DNA of 15,838 nucleotides from an uncultured Veillonella sp. (GTDB lineage: Bacteria; Bacillota; Negativicutes; Veillonellales; Veillonellaceae). The notes beneath the pieces are model-generated. The model saw only the letters and a list, made by a program, of their open reading frames with translations, was not told the origin of the DNA and did not search any database. A program made the translations under genes and the position numbers. Below are positions 14,152 through 15,838 of this stretch, piece after piece. The DNA lies in assembly GCA_934183145.1 (NCBI GenBank), contig CAKPSA010000019.1, forward strand, positions 1 through 15,838, given 5' to 3'. Numbering within the stretch: position 1 is the first letter of the stretch; each line of letters begins with the position of its first letter.

Positions 14152-15594
14152 TTAGATGATGTAATCGTCAGAATCTTCTTTTTTAGGTTTTTTGTAAATT
14201 TCTTTTACACCAGCCATTTCGATAAGTTCTTCGCTGAGAGCGTCTTCATCGTCCGTATTAAGCATGGAGTAGAAGGCCCAAAGGATAACGAACCAAATCG
14301 GTGTAAACAAGAGGGCAATTCGAGTGTCTTCGTTTAAGGCGAGAATACCTAGAATGAAGACAAAGAATGCAAGGATGATGTAGTTCATCACAGGGAATAG
14401 AGGCATTTTGAATTTAGATTGTGCCGCTAATTCAGGATTTTTCTTGCGGTATTTGAGATGACAAATAACCATCATGGCCCAAATAAAGATGAAGCAGAAT
14501 GTAGAGATAGAAGTAATCATAACGAATACTGCTTCTGGCATTACATAGTTGAGTACAACTGTAATCAATAGTACTGCAGCAGAGAAGATTGTTGCTTGGT
14601 ATGGTACGCTGCTGTGTGTTAAGCGACGCATAGAGCTTGGCGCATGACCGCGTTTAGCAAGGGCATAAATCATACGGCCAGTACTAAAGATACCAGAGTT
14701 TGTAGCAGATGCAGCAGATGTAAGAACTACGAAGTTTACGATACCTGCAGCGGCTGCAATACCAACTGCGGTAAATACGGCTACAAATGGACTAGCAGAT
14801 GGGTTAACGGCTGTCCAAGGGTAAATACTCATGATGATGGCCAAAGAGCCCACATAGAACAAAATAATGCGTAATGGGATGTTGTTAATCGCCATAGGAA
14901 TAACCTTTTCAGGATCTTCTGTTTCACCAGCTGTCAAACCTACGAGCTCGATACCTGTGAAAGCGAAAACAACCATTTGGAATGATAAGATAAAGCCCAT
15001 CGTTCCGTTCGGGAACCAGCCCCCATAATTCCACATATTACTAAAGGCGGCAACGCCCGCATCTGTAGTAAAGCCTGTGACAATCATGATAATACCGATG
15101 ATGATGAGGGAGATGATGGCGATTACCTTGATTAAGGCAAACCAGAACTCCATTTCACCGAAGTATTTTACAGCTGTTAGATTCATTAATAGCAATGCCA
15201 CTAGGACGACAAGGGCCGGTATCCATTGAGGCAGCCACGGTATCCAGAACTGCATATAGAGGCCTACGGCTGTTAAATCGGCCATGGCTAGTGAAAGCCA
15301 ACAGAACCAGTATGTCCATCCTGTGATAAAGGCTGCTCGATCACCTAAATACTCTTCTACGAAATCGATAAATGAGTGGTGGTTCAAGTTAGACAATAAT
15401 AATTCGCCTAATGCTCTCATGATAAAGAAGCATATAATACCTGTAATTAGGTAAGCAAAAATGATGGATGGACCTGCCAAGTGAATGGCACGGCCGGAGC
15501 CTAAGAATAAGCCTGTACCGATGGCACCGCCAATGGCGAGCAACTGTACGTGCCGGTTCTTAAGGCCCCGTTTTAACTGATGCGTATCAGACAT
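14152..15594 (-). CDS. cycA: D-alanine/D-serine/glycine permease (CycA type)
   Basis: Inner-membrane amino acid/proton symporter of the APC superfamily, AAT family, 480 residues. About 12 membrane segments are visible. The family substrate motif GGAIGTGLFLGSG is at 22-34, followed by stretches very like E. coli CycA: AGPSIIFAYLI, MRALGELLLSNL, TGWTYWFCW, FGEMEFWFALIK, NYGGWFPNGTMGF, GIELVGLTAGETEDPEKVIP and NFVVLTSAASATNSGIFSTGRM. This closeness favours small neutral substrates such as glycine, D-alanine and D-serine over the aromatic or basic amino acids used by other AAT members. The C-terminus carries an extra charged tail (DDEDALSEE to KKPKKEDSDD). The ATG follows AAGAGGTC with suitable spacing. 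It has its own promoter and a leader hairpin, and is transcribed towards the rest of the window. Confidence 0.9.
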   Translation of the reverse strand: MSDTHQLKRGLKNRHVQLLAIGGAIGTGLFLGSGRAIHLAGPSIIFAYLITGIICFFIMRALGELLLSNLNHHSFIDFVEEYLGDRAAFITGWTYWFCWLSLAMADLTAVGLYMQFWIPWLPQWIPALVVLVALLLMNLTAVKYFGEMEFWFALIKVIAIISLIIIGIIMIVTGFTTDAGVAAFSNMWNYGGWFPNGTMGFILSFQMVVFAFTGIELVGLTAGETEDPEKVIPMAINNIPLRIILFYVGSLAIIMSIYPWTAVNPSASPFVAVFTAVGIAAAAGIVNFVVLTSAASATNSGIFSTGRMIYALAKRGHAPSSMRRLTHSSVPYQATIFSAAVLLITVVLNYVMPEAVFVMITSISTFCFIFIWAMMVICHLKYRKKNPELAAQSKFKMPLFPVMNYIILAFFVFILGILALNEDTRIALLFTPIWFVILWAFYSMLNTDDEDALSEELIEMAGVKEIYKKPKKEDSDDYII

Positions 15595-15632
15595 AGTAAA
15601 GACCTCTTTTCTACAAACTATCTACAAATATA

Positions 15633-15658
15633 AAAAGCCATGGATGACCATAGCTTTT
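15633..15658 (-). promoter_or_regulatory. Terminator-like hairpin in the cycA leader
   Basis: Read on the minus strand, AAAAGCTATGG pairs with CCATGGCTTTT (one mismatch) around TCAT, followed by TATATTTG. It lies between the predicted transcription start (about 15684) and the ribosome site (15601-15609), where an attenuator would be. The U-run is mostly inside the stem, so strength is uncertain. No leader peptide or known riboswitch was recognised. Confidence 0.45.
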
Positions 15659-15690
15659 ATAATCTATAGAATCTATAAAACTATTTTTTT

Positions 15691-15719
15691 ATAATACAGT
15701 ATCTATTGTAAAAAGTCAA
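15691..15719 (-). promoter_or_regulatory. Promoter of cycA
   Basis: On the minus strand TTGACT (15719-15714) and TATTAT (15696-15691) are 17 bp apart, five of six consensus bases each. The start would be near 15684, with a leader of about 90 nt. Confidence 0.65.
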
Positions 15720-15720
15720 A

Positions 15721-15732
15721 TGTATTTATACA
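15721..15732. repeat. Short inverted repeat TGTAT-TT-ATACA upstream of the cycA promoter
   Basis: Five-bp arms around 2 bp, directly upstream of the cycA -35 box, a usual place for an activator or repressor site. The regulator is not identifiable. From here to the end of the window the DNA is AT-rich with no gene that I can support. Confidence 0.35.
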
Positions 15733-15838
15733 GTAGACATATTAACGGAATAGTATTATTAATATACGAAAAAAAGAACGTGCATTCATACTCATAAAAG
15801 AATTCTATACATTAAATGATTTTTAATATTTGCTATAA

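Noticed and set aside
14113..14337. Plus-strand 74-codon frame over the end of the permease gene
   Set aside because: It starts within the bidirectional terminator and runs antisense to a well-conserved membrane protein; no ribosome site.

Overview
The window looks like chromosomal DNA of a low-to-moderate GC Firmicute, most likely a Negativicutes member and probably Veillonella (inference from protein flavour and gene content, without a database search). The segment ffs-dnaX-ybaB-recR-(bofA) has the same order as near the Bacillus subtilis origin, where the SRP RNA gene scr precedes dnaX-yaaK-recR-yaaL-bofA. Apart from the last gene, everything is on the plus strand.

Layout: (1) 1-3888 is the 3' part of gltB, the large subunit of glutamate synthase, ending in an intrinsic terminator. 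(2) 3944-4145 holds the SRP RNA gene ffs with its own promoter and terminator; its -35 box lies in the gltB terminator hairpin. (3) 4191-11836 is a tightly packed probable operon: dnaX (unusually long, 921 aa), ybaB, recR, a bofA-like gene, a UvrD/PcrA-type helicase with a DEDDh exonuclease domain inserted in it, and an RluA-type pseudouridine synthase. (4) 11837-12073 is AT-rich, with several inverted repeats and a promoter carrying a Fur-like operator. (5) 12074-13198 is a cation diffusion facilitator with residues typical of Mn/Fe rather than Zn exporters. (6) 13471-14043 encodes a small secreted protein resembling the YezG/DUF600 fold family. (7) 14152-15594, minus strand, is a CycA-type D-alanine/D-serine/glycine permease, convergent with (6) across a shared bidirectional terminator.

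The most unusual signal is inside the RluA-type gene. In 136 bp (11509-11644) there are eight nonamers matching or nearly matching the DnaA box, all in one orientation; five successive ones start exactly 21 bp (two helical turns) apart. They sit in an in-frame, low-complexity insertion just before the conserved C-terminal part of the enzyme. One box is read in a different frame from the rest, so DNA sequence rather than peptide seems to be what is conserved. A ninth, perfect box lies upstream at 11137. About 200 bp downstream is an AT-rich segment rich in inverted repeats. This could be a DnaA-titrating or DnaA-activating locus (datA- or DARS-like), an origin element, or a DnaA-controlled site hidden in a coding sequence.

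Together the dnaX operon links replication clamp loading (DnaX), nucleoid or recombination functions (YbaB, RecR), a helicase-nuclease and a dense DnaA-box array. The flanking genes handle nitrogen assimilation, metal export and small amino-acid uptake.
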